Assembly: GCF_041431415.1 (NCBI RefSeq)
Contig: NZ_CP107845.1
Span: 7,254,001 to 7,318,000 of the forward strand
DNA length: 64,000 nucleotides
Source of the DNA: Streptomyces sp. NBC_00513
Lineage (GTDB): Bacteria; Actinomycetota; Actinomycetes; Streptomycetales; Streptomycetaceae
Direction of reading: 5' to 3'
Numbering within the stretch: position 1 is the first letter of the stretch; every line of letters starts with the position of its first letter. A model generated the notes under the pieces. The model saw nothing but the letters and a program-made list of their open reading frames with translations. It did no database searches and had not been told where the DNA came from. Of this stretch, positions 26,925 through 35,739 are shown piece after piece. The position numbers were made by a program, and so were the translations under genes.

Positions 26925-28576
26925 CCGTCATCCTGCACGACCTGCTGCCCGCCGACCTCCGCCGCTCCTGGGCCGTGGACGGAACCTGCCCCGACCTCGA
27001 CCTGTACAGCCTCTTCCGGGCCCGCCAGATCGCCGACCTGCACCGCACCGCCGTCATCGACGCCAAGGGCGCACTCTGTTACACCGCGCTCGACCGCAAG
27101 GTGCGTTCGCTTGCCACCGGCCTGCGGGAACTCGGCATCCGCCCCGGCGACGTCGTCGGCGTCCAACTCCCCAACGGCCGTCATGCCGTCATGGCCGACC
27201 TGGCCCTCGCCGCCCTCGGCGCGGTGGCGCTGCCCTTCCCCGTCGGCCGGGGCGGTCTGGAGGCGGAGAGCCTGCTGCGCAGAGCCGAGGCCGTCGCGGT
27301 CATCGCCTCCGTCGAACACCAGGGCAACCGGCACGCCGCCGACCTGCGCGCCCTGCTCGCCACCCTGCCCGCGCTGCGCCACGTCATCGCCGCCGGGCCC
27401 GGTACCGCCCCCGAGGGCACCGTGGCGCTCGCGGGTCTGCTGCGCGCGGACGCGACCGCGTTCGTGGCGGCCCGCCCGGACCCCGACAGCGCGGCCCGCA
27501 TCCTGGTGTCCTCCGGGTCCGAGGCGGAGCCCAAGATGATCGCGTACTCGCACAACGCGCTCGCGGGCGGCCGCGGCAACTTCCTGGCCTCGTTGATGCC
27601 CGACGCCGCGGCTCCCCGTTGCCTGTTCCTCGTACCGTTGGCGTCGGCGTTCGGCTCCAACGGCACCGCGGTGACCCTCGCCCGCCACGGCGGGACGCTC
27701 ATCCTGCTCGACCGCTTCACCGCCGAAGCCGCGCTTGCGGCCGTCCGCGAGCACCGGCCGACCCACGTCCTGGGAGTGCCGACGATGGTCCGGATGATGT
27801 TGGAACACCTCGACAAGGAAGGCCCCGACGCCGGCGCGCTGCCCTCACCCACCGCCCTGGTCCTCGGTGGCGCGGCCCTGGACGAGACCACCGCCGAGAG
27901 CGCCGGCAGGGCCTTCGGCTGTCCCGTCGTCAACCTGTACGGGTCGGCCGACGGAGTCAACTGCCACACCGGGCTCGGCGAGGACACCCCGGAGGCCGAC
28001 GACGCGGGAGTGGCGGCCGGGCGGCCCGACCCCCGCGTCGCCGACATCCACATCATGGACACCGAGACCCGTGAGCGGCTCCCCGACGGACAGGTCGGCG
28101 AGATCATCGCGCGCGGTCCGATGACCCCGATGTGCTACGTGGCCTCGCCCGAGCTCGACGCCCGGTACCGTACCCCGGACGGTTGGGTCCGCACCGGCGA
28201 CCTCGGGCTGATCGACGACGACGGCGTCCTGCACGTCGTCGGTCGTCTCAAGGACATCGTGATACGCGGCGGTGCCAACATCAGCCCCGCCGAGGTCGAA
28301 CGGGAACTGGCCTCCCATCCCCGGGTGCGGGACGTGGTGTGCGTCGGCGTGCCGGACGAGGTGATGGGGGAGCGGCTCGCGGCGTGCGTCGTCGCCCGCG
28401 GTCCGCAGGACCTCACGCTCGCCTCGCTCGCCGGACACCTGACGCGGCGCGGTCTGGAGCGGCGCAAGCATCCCGAACGCCTGTTGGTGGTGGGGGAACT
28501 CCCGCTGACACCCGCCGGGAAGCCCGACCGCACGGCGGTACGCGAACGCTTCGGCAGGGTCACGGCCGACGCGTAG
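26921..28576 (+). CDS. Acyl-CoA synthetase (class I adenylate-forming)
   Basis: 551 residues. The P-loop-like motif is SSGSEAEPKMIAYSH near residue 194, followed by LYGSADGVN, WVRTGDLGLID, GRLKDIVIRGGANISPAEVE, and PAGKPDR with the catalytic lysine at about 534. The 'SGSEAEPK' variant differs from the usual STGxPK. It activates a carboxylic acid as AMP ester then CoA thioester. Tight coupling to the family III CoA-transferase, and a divergent acyl-CoA dehydrogenase, indicate a CoA-dependent catabolic or interconversion route for an unidentified acid. Confidence 0.92.
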   Translation: MTVILHDLLPADLRRSWAVDGTCPDLDLYSLFRARQIADLHRTAVIDAKGALCYTALDRKVRSLATGLRELGIRPGDVVGVQLPNGRHAVMADLALAALGAVALPFPVGRGGLEAESLLRRAEAVAVIASVEHQGNRHAADLRALLATLPALRHVIAAGPGTAPEGTVALAGLLRADATAFVAARPDPDSAARILVSSGSEAEPKMIAYSHNALAGGRGNFLASLMPDAAAPRCLFLVPLASAFGSNGTAVTLARHGGTLILLDRFTAEAALAAVREHRPTHVLGVPTMVRMMLEHLDKEGPDAGALPSPTALVLGGAALDETTAESAGRAFGCPVVNLYGSADGVNCHTGLGEDTPEADDAGVAAGRPDPRVADIHIMDTETRERLPDGQVGEIIARGPMTPMCYVASPELDARYRTPDGWVRTGDLGLIDDDGVLHVVGRLKDIVIRGGANISPAEVERELASHPRVRDVVCVGVPDEVMGERLAACVVARGPQDLTLASLAGHLTRRGLERRKHPERLLVVGELPLTPAGKPDRTAVRERFGRVTADA

Positions 28577-28600
28577 GCCGGACGGCGACGGCGGGGCGGG

Positions 28601-28634
28601 GACGGTGGGGCGGGGACGGGCCCGCCCCACCGTC
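28601..28634. terminator. Bidirectional terminator
   Basis: Perfect 14-bp stem, arms 28601-28614 and 28621-28634 (gacggtggggcggg), loop gacggg. It sits between the convergent acyl-CoA synthetase and metal-binding lipoprotein genes. Confidence 0.8.
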
Positions 28635-28681
28635 GCCGAGCCGTTCCGGGCGGGGCGGGGCGGGGCGGGAGCCGACCGGGT

Positions 28682-29491
28682 TCAGGAGGGGGACACGGCC
28701 TTCTTCAGTTCGGCGGCCGCGTTGCGGTAGACCGGAAGCAGTTCCAGGTCCGCGCCGGGATAGTTCACGATCTCGACCTGCTTCGCGCCCGAGTCGGGCA
28801 GGACGACACCGGTCGTCATGTGCGCGTTGTCCAGGACCAGCGCGGGCTTCTTCGCGGACAGCTCGGCCAGTTGGGCCGGCGTGACCGCCTCGGGGCCGTA
28901 GGTGCCGACCGGGGCCGCTCCGGACAGCTTCGCGGCCCAGGTCGTGAAGACCTGGCTGACGACGGAGGGGCTCTTCCCGCCGGGTCGGGCACTCTGGACG
29001 TCCTTCACGAGCGCCGCGTACTCGGTGTCGAAGGAGGCGGTCCACTTGGCGGCCGCGCCCTGGGTGCCGAACAGTCCGGCCAGCCGCGCGACCTCCGCCT
29101 TGGCCTTGTCCGGGTCGTTGTCGAGGTTGACCTCGACGAGTTTCGCCCGGGAGCCGGCAGCCTCCTTGATCTTCGCCGCGTAGGGTTCGAACGGCGCGTA
29201 CAGCACGAAGTCGGCCTTGGCCACGGCCGCGAGGTCGGAGGGCTTCGGGTCGTAGTCCGGGGCGTGGTGCACCGACTGCGGAACGATCACCTTCGGGTCC
29301 GCGACCCCGGCCGCCTTGGCGAAGGCGCCCTCCCATGTCGTGGTGACGACGACCACCGGTGCCCCGGATCGCGCGGGCGTGCCGCTCGCGGCGGCGGGAG
29401 CGGACTCCGCGCCGTCGCCGCAGCCGGTGACCAGGGACAGCGCCGCGCTCAGTGCGAGGAGGGAAGCGAATCGGACGCGGGTACGCGCCAT
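28682..29491 (-). CDS. Metal ABC transporter substrate-binding lipoprotein (ZnuA-like)
   Basis: 269 residues. Signal peptide with lipobox LVTGC gives a lipid-anchored protein. VVVTTTWEGAFAKAAG opens the fold, and VHHAPDYDPKPSDLAAV corresponds to the first metal-histidine segment of cluster A-I proteins. The second and third histidines expected in zinc binders are not evident: GTYGPEAVTPAQL replaces the usual region, although DNAHMTTG carries a His. There is no His-rich loop. So zinc is likely by operon context, but manganese or another metal is possible. Last gene of the operon; its start overlaps the permease by 43 bp. Confidence 0.8.
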   Translation of the reverse strand: MARTRVRFASLLALSAALSLVTGCGDGAESAPAAASGTPARSGAPVVVVTTTWEGAFAKAAGVADPKVIVPQSVHHAPDYDPKPSDLAAVAKADFVLYAPFEPYAAKIKEAAGSRAKLVEVNLDNDPDKAKAEVARLAGLFGTQGAAAKWTASFDTEYAALVKDVQSARPGGKSPSVVSQVFTTWAAKLSGAAPVGTYGPEAVTPAQLAELSAKKPALVLDNAHMTTGVVLPDSGAKQVEIVNYPGADLELLPVYRNAAAELKKAVSPS

Positions 29492-30312
29492 GAGCTGATT
29501 CTCCGTTCGGGGAGGAAATGGACCGCGAGGACGACTGCCCCCGCGGTGAGGACGAGGACCGGGCCGGGCGGCCAGTCCAATCGGAGGGCGATGAGGAACC
29601 CGGTGAGGTTCACGACGACCCCGATGGCGACCGCCCAGAGCGTGATGGAACGCAGCGAGGTGCCCAACCGGCGGGCGGCGAGGGCGGGCAGCAGGGTCAG
29701 GGCGTCGACCAGCAGGGCGCCGGTGAGTTTGATCGCCCCGGCGACCGCGACCGCGACCAGCACCAGCAGTACGGCGGTCAGCGCGCGGACGGGGACGCCG
29801 GAGCACTGGGCGAGTTCCCGGTCGTACAGCAGCAGGGCCACGTCCCGCCGCCACCGGAAGAGCGCCGGTACCAGCAGGGCCAGGACGCCGAGCACCACCA
29901 GATCGGCGGTGCCCACGGACAGGATCGACCCCCACAGCAGGGCGAAGGCGCCGGAGGCGTTGACCCCGGAGACGGCCAGCAACAGCAGCGCGGCGGCTAT
30001 CGCCAGGCTCATCAACAGGCCCATCGCGCCCGACAGGCCGTCCGGGGTCCGGGCGAGCGGTGCGACGCCCGCCCCCGCCAGGGCGCACGCGACCAGCGCG
30101 CACAGCATCGGGTCGAGCCCGGTGAGCAGTCCGACGGCGATGCCGAACAGGGCCACGTGCATCATGGCGAAGCGCACCGGCATGATGTCGAGGCCGACGA
30201 TGATCACGCCGATGATCGGCAGTCCGATCGCGGCCAGCAGCAGGGCGAGCCCGGCCCGTTGCACCGGCAGGAGCCCGAGGAGTTCGCCGAGATCGGCCGC
30301 GGCGAGGATCAC
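29449..30312 (-). CDS. Metal ABC transporter permease (ZnuB/TroC-like)
   Basis: 287 residues with about eight or nine transmembrane helices. IMPVRFAMMHVALFGIAVGLLTG corresponds to the conserved segment after helix 2, but the family's DAISHA-type histidine is replaced (RFAMMHVALFG). LYDRELAQCSGVPVRAL is the cytoplasmic coupling loop, and KLTGALLVDALTLLPALAARRL is the conserved late helix. Start at 30312 overlaps the ATPase stop (ATGA). The C-terminal tail runs into the lipoprotein gene. Confidence 0.87.
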   Translation of the reverse strand: MILAAADLGELLGLLPVQRAGLALLLAAIGLPIIGVIIVGLDIMPVRFAMMHVALFGIAVGLLTGLDPMLCALVACALAGAGVAPLARTPDGLSGAMGLLMSLAIAAALLLLAVSGVNASGAFALLWGSILSVGTADLVVLGVLALLVPALFRWRRDVALLLYDRELAQCSGVPVRALTAVLLVLVAVAVAGAIKLTGALLVDALTLLPALAARRLGTSLRSITLWAVAIGVVVNLTGFLIALRLDWPPGPVLVLTAGAVVLAVHFLPERRISSWRVPASDSLPSSH

Positions 30313-30944
30313 CGGACCTCCCGGAGCCGGCCCGCCGCCATCTCCAGTACCCGGTCGCAGCGGTCCGCGAGCGCCCGGTCGTGGGTCACGACGACGAGGG
30401 TCACGGGCAGGGAGGTCAGGACCTCGGCCGCTTCCTCCTGGCCGTCGAAGTCGAGGGCCGCGGTCGGCTCGTCGGCGAGCAGCACCATGGCGCCGGCGGC
30501 GACCCCGCCGATGGCGCGGGCGAGGTACATGCGCTGGAGTTGGCCGCCCGAGAGGCTGTGCAGCGGTCGGCTCGTCAGCGGCCCCACGCCCAGCTTCTCC
30601 GCCGCCTCACTGGCCTCGGCGGGGGCACCCGAGCTGCCGAGCAACTCGACTCCCAGCAGGGGGAACCGGCCCGCCGCCGGTTTCTGGGGGATCCAGGCGC
30701 AGGACCGCCGCCGCCAGGCCCACTCGGCCGCGGAGCCGGTGCCCCGGCCGCCGACCAGGATGGACCCGGTCATCTGGCGGTGCAGCCCGAGGACGGCGCG
30801 CAGCAGGGTGGTCTTGCCCGAGCCGTTGGTTCCGGTCAGCGCGATCCGTTCACCGGCCGAGATCTCCAGGTCCACCCCGGCGACGGCCTCGACCCGCCCG
30901 TGCCGGCACCCCACCCCCCGCATCCGCACATCCAGTCCGCCCAT
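30309..30944 (-). CDS. Metal ABC transporter ATP-binding protein (ZnuC-like)
   Basis: 211 residues from the ATG at 30944, preceded by GGGAAGG. Walker A is GTNGSGKTT, Q-loop WIPQKPA, signature LSGGQLQRMYLARA, Walker B VLLADEPTAALD, switch His VVVTHD. First gene of a three-gene uptake operon. It is shorter than usual ZnuC. I looked for a Zur-type palindrome in the 199-bp control region upstream and did not see one; the only clear operator there belongs to the divergent GntR operon. Confidence 0.88.
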   Translation of the reverse strand: MGGLDVRMRGVGCRHGRVEAVAGVDLEISAGERIALTGTNGSGKTTLLRAVLGLHRQMTGSILVGGRGTGSAAEWAWRRRSCAWIPQKPAAGRFPLLGVELLGSSGAPAEASEAAEKLGVGPLTSRPLHSLSGGQLQRMYLARAIGGVAAGAMVLLADEPTAALDFDGQEEAAEVLTSLPVTLVVVTHDRALADRCDRVLEMAAGRLREVR

Positions 30945-31074
30945 CCCGTGCCTTCCCGTCCTCGTGCCGTGGGCGGGCCGGCGCCGCCTTCGGCACAGGA
31001 GTCGGACGGGGGGCCCGTCCGGTTCCGGATCACCGCGGATCACTGCGGATGGCTCGTGACCGGGGGCGCGCCGG

Positions 31075-31128
31075 TTGACACCCGCCCCGCGCCCAGACCA
31101 TGATTCCATTAATGAAGTAGTGGAATCA
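31075..31128 (+). promoter_or_regulatory. Promoter and GntR/YtrA-type operator
   Basis: -35 TTGACA (31075-31080) and -10 CATGAT (31099-31104), spacer 18. TGATTCCA (31101-31108) and TGGAATCA (31121-31128) form a perfect 8-bp inverted repeat, centres 20 bp apart, overlapping the -10 and probable start of transcription. Placed 16 nt before the ABC ATPase start, and well suited to autorepression by the GntR protein encoded third in the operon. Confidence 0.75.
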
Positions 31129-31143
31129 CGGAAAGGGGGAGGC

Positions 31144-32091
31144 GTGCGCGATCTGACCGTTCCCGGCACGTCCGACACCCGGTGGGCCATGGAGGCCCGG
31201 GGGCTGGGCAAGAAATACCGGCGGGGGTGGGCGCTTCGGGACTGCTCCTTCCGGATCCCGGCGGGCCGCGTCTGCGCCCTCGTGGGGCCCAACGGCGCCG
31301 GGAAGAGCACCCTGCTCAACCTGGCGACCCGGCTGATCGAGCCCACGGCCGGGGAGCTGCGGGTCTTCGGCGCCCCGGCCGGGGACCCCGCCGTGATGCG
31401 GCGCTGGGCCTACCTCGGCCAGGACAAGCCGCTGTTCAAGCAGTTCAGCGTCGCCGACACGCTGCGCATGGGGCGTGAGCTCAACCCGGACTGGGACCCC
31501 GCCGTCGCCGAACGGATCGTACGGGCGGGCAACGTCCCCTTCGGGGCTCGCGTCGGGGACCTGTCGGGCGGCCAGCGCACCCGGGTGGCCTTCGCGCTCG
31601 CCTTCGGCAAGCGTCCCGAACTCCTTCTGCTGGACGAGCCGATGGCCGACCTCGACCCCGTCGCCCGGGACGAGCTGAGCTCGCTGCTGATGTCCGAGGC
31701 CGCCACACACGGCACCACCGTCCTGATGTCCTCCCACATGCTCGGCGAACTGGAGAACATGTGCGATTACCTGCTCGTCCTCGCGGACGGTCAGGTCCGC
31801 ATGGCGGGCGAGGCCGACGAACTCCTGCCCATGCACACCCTGGTGACCGGACTCGTCGCCGAGGGCGGCGCCCTGCCCGCGACACTCGACGATCACACCG
31901 TCGTCGAGGTCCGCACCTCCGGGCGGCAGTTCACCGCCCTCCTGCTGCGCCAGGGACCGCTGAGCCCCGACTGGCAGCAATCGCACCCCGGCATGGAGGA
32001 AGTGCTGCTGGCCTACCTCCGTTCGCCCCAGGCGCCCGCGCTGGTCTCCCCGACCGCCGCGCCCGGCCAACGAGAGGACTTCGCGGCATGA
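31144..32091 (+). CDS. ABC transporter ATP-binding protein (YtrB-like)
   Basis: 315 residues; GTG at 31144 after aaaggggga. Walker A is GPNGAGKST, signature LSGGQRTRVAFALA, Walker B LLLLDEPMADLD, switch SSHMLGELE. About 80 extra residues follow the nucleotide-binding domain. First gene of an ATPase-permease-GntR operon, the layout of YtrA-controlled exporters that respond to cell-envelope stress in Gram-positives. Substrate unknown. Confidence 0.92.
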   Translation: MRDLTVPGTSDTRWAMEARGLGKKYRRGWALRDCSFRIPAGRVCALVGPNGAGKSTLLNLATRLIEPTAGELRVFGAPAGDPAVMRRWAYLGQDKPLFKQFSVADTLRMGRELNPDWDPAVAERIVRAGNVPFGARVGDLSGGQRTRVAFALAFGKRPELLLLDEPMADLDPVARDELSSLLMSEAATHGTTVLMSSHMLGELENMCDYLLVLADGQVRMAGEADELLPMHTLVTGLVAEGGALPATLDDHTVVEVRTSGRQFTALLLRQGPLSPDWQQSHPGMEEVLLAYLRSPQAPALVSPTAAPGQREDFAA

Positions 32092-33074
32092 GCACGCTCA
32101 CCCGCCCCGGCGACACCGAGAGCGCCGCGCCCGCCAAGGCCCGCCGACTGCGCGGACTGGCCTGGCTGATGTTCCGCCGGCACCGCCCGGCCCTGCTCAC
32201 CTGCCTCGCGCTGGTCGTCCTCGGAGGCGCCTGGATCGTCTACGAGCGCGGCGCGATGCTCGACACCCTGCACGCGGCGGGCTGGCCCGGCAAACCGGCG
32301 GACGCCCTCGGCGACAACGTCGCCGGCAACGCGTCGGAGACCCTCAACTCCTTCGCCGTCAACCTGTCCTTCCTCACCACCGTCCTCGCCGTGTTCGTCG
32401 GAGCGCCCCTGCTGGCCTCCGACATCGAGAACGGCACCGCGCGACTGGCCACCACCCAGTCCGTCACCCGGCGACGCTGGCTCCTCGCGAAGCTCGGCTT
32501 CGCCCTCCTGCTCGTCACCCTCACCACCGCAGCGCTCAGCGGGCTCTTCGCCTGGTGGCGCGGCTCCGTGACCCCCTTCAACCCGCACGACTGGCTGCAC
32601 GACTCCTCGTTCGACACCACCGTCCCGGTCTTCGTCTCCTTCGCACTGTTCTCCACGGTCCTGGGCATCACCATCGGCGCCCTGATCCGGCGCACGGTGC
32701 CCGCCATGGTCCTCACCTTCCTCATCGGGTACGCGACGTCGATCGCCTTCGACCTCGTCAAGGACCGGCTCGCCACCCCGCGCCGGATCGCCTTCCCGCT
32801 GGAAGGGGTGCGGCCGGCCGCGCTCGACCAGGCCGTGCTGGTCGACAACTGGATCGGAACCGCCTCCGGGGAACTCCACGGGTGGGGAACCTGCGCGAAC
32901 GACGCGGTTCCGGAGGCCTGCCGCGCCAAGATGGGGATCGTCAACTCGGTGTGGGACTACTTCGGCAAGGATCAGATGGCGGGCATGCAATGGGCCGCGT
33001 CCGGCATCTTCCTCGTCCTGGCCGGACTCCTCGTCGCCCTGCTGTTCTGGCGCACCCGGCGCGGACCGTTCTGA
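32088..33074 (+). CDS. ABC transporter permease of the GntR-controlled operon
   Basis: 328 residues, overlapping the ATPase gene by 4 bp. Six hydrophobic segments: near residues 36-54, 92-115, 140-158, 182-205, 212-230 and 300-320. The second begins just before LLASDIENGTARLATTQSVTRRRW, the usual coupling segment of ABC-2 type permeases. A large external loop lies between helices 1 and 2, and another before the last helix contains two cysteines (GTCANDAVPEACRA). It pairs with the upstream ATPase as an exporter. Confidence 0.88.
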   Translation: MSTLTRPGDTESAAPAKARRLRGLAWLMFRRHRPALLTCLALVVLGGAWIVYERGAMLDTLHAAGWPGKPADALGDNVAGNASETLNSFAVNLSFLTTVLAVFVGAPLLASDIENGTARLATTQSVTRRRWLLAKLGFALLLVTLTTAALSGLFAWWRGSVTPFNPHDWLHDSSFDTTVPVFVSFALFSTVLGITIGALIRRTVPAMVLTFLIGYATSIAFDLVKDRLATPRRIAFPLEGVRPAALDQAVLVDNWIGTASGELHGWGTCANDAVPEACRAKMGIVNSVWDYFGKDQMAGMQWAASGIFLVLAGLLVALLFWRTRRGPF

Positions 33075-33126
33075 TCCGCGACCTAGTCTGACCATCGACG
33101 ACGAAGCAAAGAAGGAGGCGGGCACC

Positions 33127-33522
33127 GTGGTCGTGTTTCGCATCGAACGCCGCGGCGGCCTGCCCGCCTACCTCCAGATCGTCCGACAAGTGGAGCAGGC
33201 GCTGCGCATGGGCGCCCTGGTCGAGGGAGACAAACTGCCCACCGCCGCACAAGTGGCGGCCAGTACCAAGGTCAACCCGAACACCACCCTCAAGGCGTAC
33301 CGCGAACTGGAACGCGCCGGACTCGTCGAAGTGCGGCAGGGCGCGGGCACCTTCGTCCTCCAGTCGTCATCGGGCCCCCTGACCGATGCCGAGTCCCCGC
33401 TGCGCGTCCAGCTCGGCGCGTGGATGCGGCAGGCCCGCGAAGAGGGCCTCACGCCCTCGGACGTCACCACCCTCTTCGACACCGTGCGCGCCGAGACGTT
33501 CCCCACGGTCGGCACGGTGTAG
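33127..33522 (+). CDS. GntR-family regulator, YtrA subfamily
   Basis: 131 residues; GTG after aaggaggcg. N-terminal winged helix-turn-helix: PAYLQIVRQVEQALRMG, DKLPTAAQVAASTKVNPNT, TLKAYRELERAGLVEVRQGAGTFV. The C-terminal effector part is only about 45 residues, which marks the short YtrA subfamily. It very likely binds the TGATTCCA-n12-TGGAATCA repeat in the operon promoter and represses its own operon. Confidence 0.93.
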   Translation: MVVFRIERRGGLPAYLQIVRQVEQALRMGALVEGDKLPTAAQVAASTKVNPNTTLKAYRELERAGLVEVRQGAGTFVLQSSSGPLTDAESPLRVQLGAWMRQAREEGLTPSDVTTLFDTVRAETFPTVGTV

Positions 33523-33647
33523 GCCGGGGGTCTCCCGGGGCGCGCCCGGGGGCCGGACCCGGCGCGCGGAGGTCGCGGGGGCGCCGGAGAACGTCTTCAC
33601 GCCGGGCGGCTTTTGGATTGGCCGACGATCCTCAATACGATCCGGCG

Positions 33648-34922
33648 ATGATCACAAGAAAAAGGGTGGCGGCCGCGGCGTGCGGCCTGCTGGCCACATT
33701 GGCCGTCGGGCTGTTCCCGGCACAGGCCTCGGCGGGCGAGCCGGCGGCGAAAGAGCCGCCCAAGGTCGAACTGGTCCTGGACGTCAGCGGCTCGATGCGG
33801 GCGACCGACATCGACGGGAAGTCCCGGATGTCCGCCGCGAAGCAGGCGTTCAACGACGTGCTCGACGCGGTACCGGACGACGTCCTCCTGGGCATACGGA
33901 CCCTCGGCGCCAACTACCCCGGTGACGACAGGAATCTCGGCTGCAAGGACACCCGGCCGCTCTACCCCGTCGGTCCGCTGAACCGGACCGAGGCGAAGAC
34001 GGCCGTGGCCACCCTCGCCCCCACCGGCTGGACCCCGATCGGCCCGGCCCTGCTCGGCGCGGCCGACGACCTCAAGGGCGGCGACGCCACCCGCAGGATC
34101 GTGCTCATCACGGACGGCGAGGACACCTGCGCCCCGCTCGACCCCTGCGAGGTCGCCCGCGACATCGCCGCCCGGGGCATCCACCTGACCATCGACACGC
34201 TCGGCCTCGTCCCCGACGCCAAGACGCGCGAGCAGCTCATCTGCATCGCCGAGGCCACCGGCGGCACCTACACCTCGGTCCAGCACACCGACCAACTCTC
34301 CGGCCGGGTCAAACAGCTCGTCGACCGGGCCGCCGCGCCCGTGGTCACCCCCGTGGTCACCACGGGAACCGGACGGTGCCAGGACGCCCCCGTGCTGGGA
34401 GCCGGCCTCTACACCGACCGCGAGACGTTCGGCGAACACCGCTGGTACAAGGTGGCCGTCAAGCCCGGCCAGGAACTGCGTGCCTCGGTGAGCATCGGCG
34501 CCGACCGCGCCGTCAACAACGACTACGGCGTCATGCTGCGCGCCTCGACCGTCCACGGACGCGAGATCGTCCGGGGCTCGGAGGCCGGTGACGGTCGCAC
34601 CGACCTCGTCTCCACGGGCCTGCGGTACCCCAAGGCCGTCCTCGACGACGCCGACGGCAACGAGGTGACGGAGCCGGAGACCGTCTGCCTCCAGGTCAGC
34701 AACTCCTTCTCGGCGCCCGCCTCGGTCAAGACCACCCCGGGCATGCCCCTCGAACTGACCATCGACGTGGTCGACGGCCCCGACGGCACCTCCGACGTGG
34801 CGTCCTTCGGCCTCGGGCGCGGCTGGTGGCTGTTGGGCGTGCTCGTGCTCACCGGCCTCGTGGTCGGCGTGGTCTGGGGCTGGATCTCCCGCTGGCGCAT
34901 CTCCGTCTGGAGGACCAACTGA
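33648..34922 (+). CDS. Secreted, membrane-anchored von Willebrand factor A domain protein
   Basis: 424 residues. Signal peptide (VAAAACGLLATLAVGLFPAQASA) is followed at once by a vWA domain with MIDAS DVSGSM (from D45), the Thr contact in LAPTGWTPIG and Asp in LITDGED. Residues about 235-390 form a second beta-rich domain with one early cysteine (GRCQDAPVLGAG). A single helix near residues 396-416 (WWLLGVLVLTGLVVGVVWGWI) anchors it, leaving a short basic cytoplasmic tail. Its stop shares one base with the next start (TGATG), and the next protein has the same topology, so the two likely act as a surface pair. Confidence 0.85.
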   Translation: MITRKRVAAAACGLLATLAVGLFPAQASAGEPAAKEPPKVELVLDVSGSMRATDIDGKSRMSAAKQAFNDVLDAVPDDVLLGIRTLGANYPGDDRNLGCKDTRPLYPVGPLNRTEAKTAVATLAPTGWTPIGPALLGAADDLKGGDATRRIVLITDGEDTCAPLDPCEVARDIAARGIHLTIDTLGLVPDAKTREQLICIAEATGGTYTSVQHTDQLSGRVKQLVDRAAAPVVTPVVTTGTGRCQDAPVLGAGLYTDRETFGEHRWYKVAVKPGQELRASVSIGADRAVNNDYGVMLRASTVHGREIVRGSEAGDGRTDLVSTGLRYPKAVLDDADGNEVTEPETVCLQVSNSFSAPASVKTTPGMPLELTIDVVDGPDGTSDVASFGLGRGWWLLGVLVLTGLVVGVVWGWISRWRISVWRTN

Positions 34923-35734
34923 TGCGTACCGTACGCGCACTGACGGCCGTCGCCCTCGCCGGCGGCGCCCTCCTCGGCCTCGCCGGGACGGCCGCCGCCG
35001 ACACCCCCTCCCCGTCCCCCTCGGCGAGCAGCGGCGGCGGGCCGACGGAGGCGGGCACGAGCTTCCGCACCGCCACCGCGGTCAAGGTGGGCCAGGAGGC
35101 CACGGCCGACGCGTCCACCGGTGACTACCTGTACTGGGTGCTCCCGCTCGACGCCGGCCAACGGGCCACCGTCAAGGCCACGGTGACACTGCCGGCCGCG
35201 GCCTCCCGACACGGCGCCGCGAGCTGGCGGCTCGACGTCTACGACGGGCTGCGCCGCCGCCAACCCTGCATGTACGGCAAGCAGGCCGCCCCGGCGGCCA
35301 AGGACGCCGGCGCCGTCGAGCTGTCCTGCACCCTGCGACCGGTGCGGACCGGCGCGGACACGTGGGCCAACGACCCGCTGCCGGGCGCCTACTACGTCCG
35401 CCTCACCGTGATCGACCTGGCCCCGGAGGACCTGGGGCAGCCGGTCCGGGCGCGGGTCCGGGCCGACGCGACGGACACGGGCGGCGCCTACGCGGTGGAC
35501 GGCGCCCTGTCGGCCCCCCTGGTACCCGGCATCACGGCGGCCCGCGCGGCGGAAGCCGACGGGAAGCAGCCGGCGGCCGGCATCGAGCCCGAGGGCGGCT
35601 GGGCCGGCGGCCGGTGGTCCGACCGCTGGATCTGGACCGTGGCCGGCGGACTGCTCGCCGCCCTCGCGGGCATCGGCGGGTACTCCCTGACCCGCGGTTC
35701 CGGCCGTCCCGCCCGGACCCCCTCCGGCGGATGA
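34922..35734 (+). CDS. Secreted, membrane-anchored partner of the vWA protein
   Basis: 270 residues. Signal peptide residues 1-27 (ALTAVALAGGALLGLAGTAAA), then a Ser/Pro-rich linker and a beta-rich domain resembling the second domain of the preceding protein (YLYWVLPLDAGQRATVKATV and LPGAYYVRLTVID compare with HRWYKVAVKPGQELRASVSI). Two cysteines probably pair. One C-terminal helix near residues 238-258 (WIWTVAGGLLAALAGIGGYSL) ends in a short basic tail. No catalytic motif. Strong terminator follows, so this is a two-gene operon. Confidence 0.72.
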   Translation: MRTVRALTAVALAGGALLGLAGTAAADTPSPSPSASSGGGPTEAGTSFRTATAVKVGQEATADASTGDYLYWVLPLDAGQRATVKATVTLPAAASRHGAASWRLDVYDGLRRRQPCMYGKQAAPAAKDAGAVELSCTLRPVRTGADTWANDPLPGAYYVRLTVIDLAPEDLGQPVRARVRADATDTGGAYAVDGALSAPLVPGITAARAAEADGKQPAAGIEPEGGWAGGRWSDRWIWTVAGGLLAALAGIGGYSLTRGSGRPARTPSGG

Positions 35735-35739
35735 CCGGG

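Noticed and set aside
30945..31143. Zur binding site for the metal ABC operon
   Set aside because: No match to an AT-rich TGAAAATGATTTTCA-like palindrome; the repeat present is placed for the GntR operon.
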